Below, piece by piece: positions 62,095-64,000 of a stretch of 64,000 nucleotides of DNA (within the stretch, counting starts at the first letter, position 1; each line of letters starts with the position of its first letter). The stretch comes from Macrocystis pyrifera (taxonomy: Eukaryota; Sar; Phaeophyceae; Laminariales; Laminariaceae). Under the pieces are notes generated by a model. It did not search any database and was not told the DNA's origin. It saw only the letters and a program-made list of their open reading frames with translations. The stretch spans positions 9,174,528 to 9,238,527 of the forward strand of contig JASSKH010000020.1 of the NCBI GenBank assembly GCA_031763025.1, given 5' to 3'. The position numbers were made by a program, and so were the translations under genes.

Positions 62095-62540
62095 AATATC
62101 CTCGAGATGGCTATCGATGGATAGCTTCTACAATCTATATGGCCGGCAATGGCCATCGATAGACATCTCGTACAATCTATTGTGGCCGGCAACGGCCATC
62201 GATAGACATATCGCACAATCTATTGTGTCCCGCAATGGCCATCGATATACCTCTCGCACAATCTATTGTGGTCACCAATGGCTATCGATAGACATCTCGC
62301 ACAATCTATCGTGGCCGGCAATGGCCATCGATCGACATCTTGCACATTCTATTGTGGCCTGCAGTGGCCATCGATGGACGAAGTTCACCATCTATTGTGT
62401 TAGACAATGCCTATCGATCGACAATATCACCAGTCCATTGTCGCCGACAATACCTATCGATAGATACTTTCCACATTCTACTGTGGCAGATAATTAATGT
62501 ACACCGATAGATTTCCCTCCTCGTCTATTGTCGAAGCAGT
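62095..62540 (+). repeat. 43-bp minisatellite, second forward array
   Basis: Very regular 43-bp spacing of CAATCTATTGTGGCCGGCAA (62173, 62216, 62259) with GGCCATCGATAGACATCTCG. About ten units. Confidence 0.93.
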
Positions 62541-62643
62541 AGACTATTGTTGTGTCCATTGTCCAGAGTGTGGTCGAGCACCCCCGAGGCCTAGGTACTA
62601 CTGCTGCATGTAGGTACATCGTCAACAATATTGAAAAGGCTGT

Positions 62644-62752
62644 TATTACGGGGGTCCATAGTTAATAGGACCTGTGGTATGCATAGAAAACTATATATTT
62701 ACCTATTTTTACTAACAATATTTGGTCCTATTTACTATGGTCCTCCGTAATA
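62644..62752 (+). mobile_element. MITE, forward copy, hybrid ends
   Basis: Left TTACGGGGGTCCATAGTTAATAG (GTCC-type), right CTATTTACTATGGTCCTCCGTAA (GACC-type). Confidence 0.93.
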
Positions 62753-62754
62753 AT

Positions 62755-62910
62755 ACACTAGCGGTCCCTCTCTAGTGCCGATATGCGCCAGCCGAAAATA
62801 CAGGCGCTATAACTAGCGGCAATACTGTAAAGACCAATAAAGTAGCGGTTCCTCTATTATAGTGTCGGTGTAAGCCAGCGAACAATACCGGCACTATATT
62901 AGTCGCCTCT
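62755..62910. repeat. Duplicated AGCGGTYCCTCT...AGTGYCGGT block
   Basis: TAGCGGTCCCTCTCTAGTGCCGATATGCGCCAGC at 62760 and TAGCGGTTCCTCTATTATAGTGTCGGTGTAAGCCAGC at 62843. A third, inverted version occurs at 63170-63225. Confidence 0.75.
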
Positions 62911-63030
62911 ACCCCGAGACTGGTTAATCCCACACCACTCTGAGCAAAAATGTAAAAACCATTGAAATTCTGAGACCGTTTTTATGTTTCAGGTCACAGA
63001 TTGATATGTACCAAGCGAATTCACACGCAC

Positions 63031-63140
63031 TATTACGGCGAGCCACAGTAAACAGGACCAAATATTGATAGTAAAAAACTGGTAAATACATAGGTTTTTG
63101 TGTGTACCGTAGGTCCTATTTACTTTGGTCTCCCGCAATA
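63031..63140 (-). mobile_element. MITE, reverse copy, GACC-type
   Basis: Left TTACGGCGAGCCACAGTAAACAG, right CTATTTACTTTGGTCTCCCGCAA. Confidence 0.92.
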
Positions 63141-63144
63141 CCTG

Positions 63145-63760
63145 TTTATTGTATACATACATAGCCGGCAACCGGCACGACGCAACCGGCACTGTAGAGG
63201 GACCCCTACTACTGTGCCGGTAATTAAGCTACAACTATATTGTTAAGGACTGCAGGTCCTTTTTGCCGATAAACCAGTCAATTTTTTTTTAGTAGTTCCC
63301 ACCAAACCGGGACGACAGCCCTCCTATGAAAAGGAGGGTTAATGAGTCCGGAAAATCAGAAATACTGCCTCATGAGGCAAAAGAAAGGCTATATTATTAG
63401 AGATGATACTTGTCAGTAGCCATCATAGTCGTTACTCGATAACACTTATTTTGTCCTCTGGTATACATTTACGCTTGTTTTTCGAGGTACAACAGACAGC
63501 TTTCCAGTCTGTGGGTTATAGTTTGATACAGCCGCCATACCCGATCAACAATGTTCGGCATGCCCTGTCGCAGCACACGTCTGATTCAAGGGAAATATTT
63601 GTTACAACTACGCCGGGCCCAAAGGATGATGTCCTACGTACTCATCTGAGTAGGTTTTACACCCGTCTGTCCACAAACATTTAGTGTATCGATCGTTTGT
63701 TCGGTAATATTTTACGTAAAATATAACTGAAGCAAGACGAGGTGGCATTAAAGTACTAAT
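63145..63760. other. No gene recognised
   Basis: Begins with the GCCGG-type repeat. A 93-codon frame at 63403-63684 (+) has no recognisable domain. Confidence 0.4.
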
Positions 63761-63886
63761 TATCACGGGGGACATAATAGTAAATACCTGGTAGCACCTA
63801 CGGTATATACAGACAAAAAACCTTTAGACGATTTCCCTATTTTTACTCAAAATATTTGGTCCTATTTACGATGGTCTCCCGTGACA
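63761..63886 (+). mobile_element. MITE, forward copy with small internal insertions
   Basis: Left TCACGGGGGACATAATAGTAAATA, right CTATTTACGATGGTCTCCCGTGA. Longer than consensus because of short insertions (AATAG, TACCTGGTAG). Confidence 0.88.
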
Positions 63887-64000
63887 GTAGGCACAGCTCC
63901 TTGGCCGAACAGGCCCGTCGTCAGTGGAAAATGATCGGGGTCACACGTGCGACCAACCCCTCGTACCACCCTGTACTGCTTGCTACGAGTCCCACAGCAA

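Larger units (their letters stand above)
60059..62584. mobile_element. ~2.5 kb structure with inverted ends and CTATCGATAG subterminal arrays
   Basis: The left end is GGTGAGCACCACACCCTGGA then CAATAGACA; the right end in reverse complement is GGTGCTCGACCACACTCTGGACAATGGACA, about 25 of 30 positions matching. Between them lie three arrays of a ~43-bp repeat, first forward, then inverted, then forward, a short ORF and a LINE-like fragment. The layout resembles a DNA transposon with subterminal repeats that lost its transposase. No target duplication could be seen. Confidence 0.6.

Noticed and set aside
60110-62540. CRISPR-like array (regular 43-bp repeats)
   Set aside because: Units are continuous minisatellite without unique spacers, in both orientations, in a eukaryotic context with no cas genes.

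Overview
The window is nuclear DNA of a eukaryote with a repeat-rich genome, probably a protist or alga. Evidence: GT-AG introns with phase-matched exons, non-LTR retrotransposons, SINE-like and MITE-like repeats, many microsatellites and long C/G homopolymers, and almost no long ORFs. Nothing in it looks bacterial, organellar or viral. The species cannot be told from the sequence; a large-genome photosynthetic stramenopile would fit but is only a guess.

The main gene is a spliced plus-strand gene that I assembled by reading exons across 40 kb (7244-47320). Exon 1 carries the start codon and a Rossmann glycine motif. Exons 2-4 continue the nucleotide-binding domain with splice phases that match. 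After very long introns a candidate exon near 31 kb, an exon near 46.6 kb and a terminal exon at 47.1 kb complete a protein of about 321 residues. It resembles the pyrroline-5-carboxylate reductase / NOXRED1 type of NAD(P)-binding oxidoreductase. Its introns hold nearly all other features between 7 and 47 kb. A second, weaker two-exon gene model lies at 50402-50760.

The rest is mobile and tandem DNA. (i) About 34 copies or pieces of a ~105-110 bp MITE have ends 5'-TTACGGGGG...CCCCCGTAA-3' inside TA; a nested copy at 47348-47570 shows directly that the target duplication is TA, which points to Tc1/mariner-type mobilisation. (ii) A decayed LINE lies at 25148-26510 (minus strand). Its 3' end finishes in poly-C and shares its last ~55 bases with a ~530 bp SINE-like family scattered over the window in about 20 full or partial copies, so much of the poly-C/poly-G here is element tail. 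(iii) A different LINE with an intact YADD reverse transcriptase core lies at 37679-39268. (iv) A ~245 bp element has CGATAGAGGT-type inverted ends. (v) A ~2.5 kb structure at 60059-62584 has ~30 bp inverted ends, arrays of a CTATCGATAG-centred 43-bp repeat in alternating orientation, a short candidate secreted-peptide ORF and a decayed LINE-like piece. (vi) Tandem arrays include a TAGGG satellite in intron 1, a CAGATCATA 9-mer at several loci, a CACACGTGTG palindrome array, a 111-bp array, an exon-derived array at 31.0-32.8 kb, and many triplet repeats.

Layout: 0-7 kb, repeats without a clear gene; 7.2-47.3 kb, the oxidoreductase gene and its element-filled introns; 47.3-55 kb, MITEs, tandem repeats and the small candidate gene; 55-59 kb, a CTA expansion, tRNA-like fragments and decayed repeats; 59-64 kb, palindromic minisatellites, the 2.5 kb element and MITEs. 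All calls come from reading the sequence; no database search or alignment program was used.
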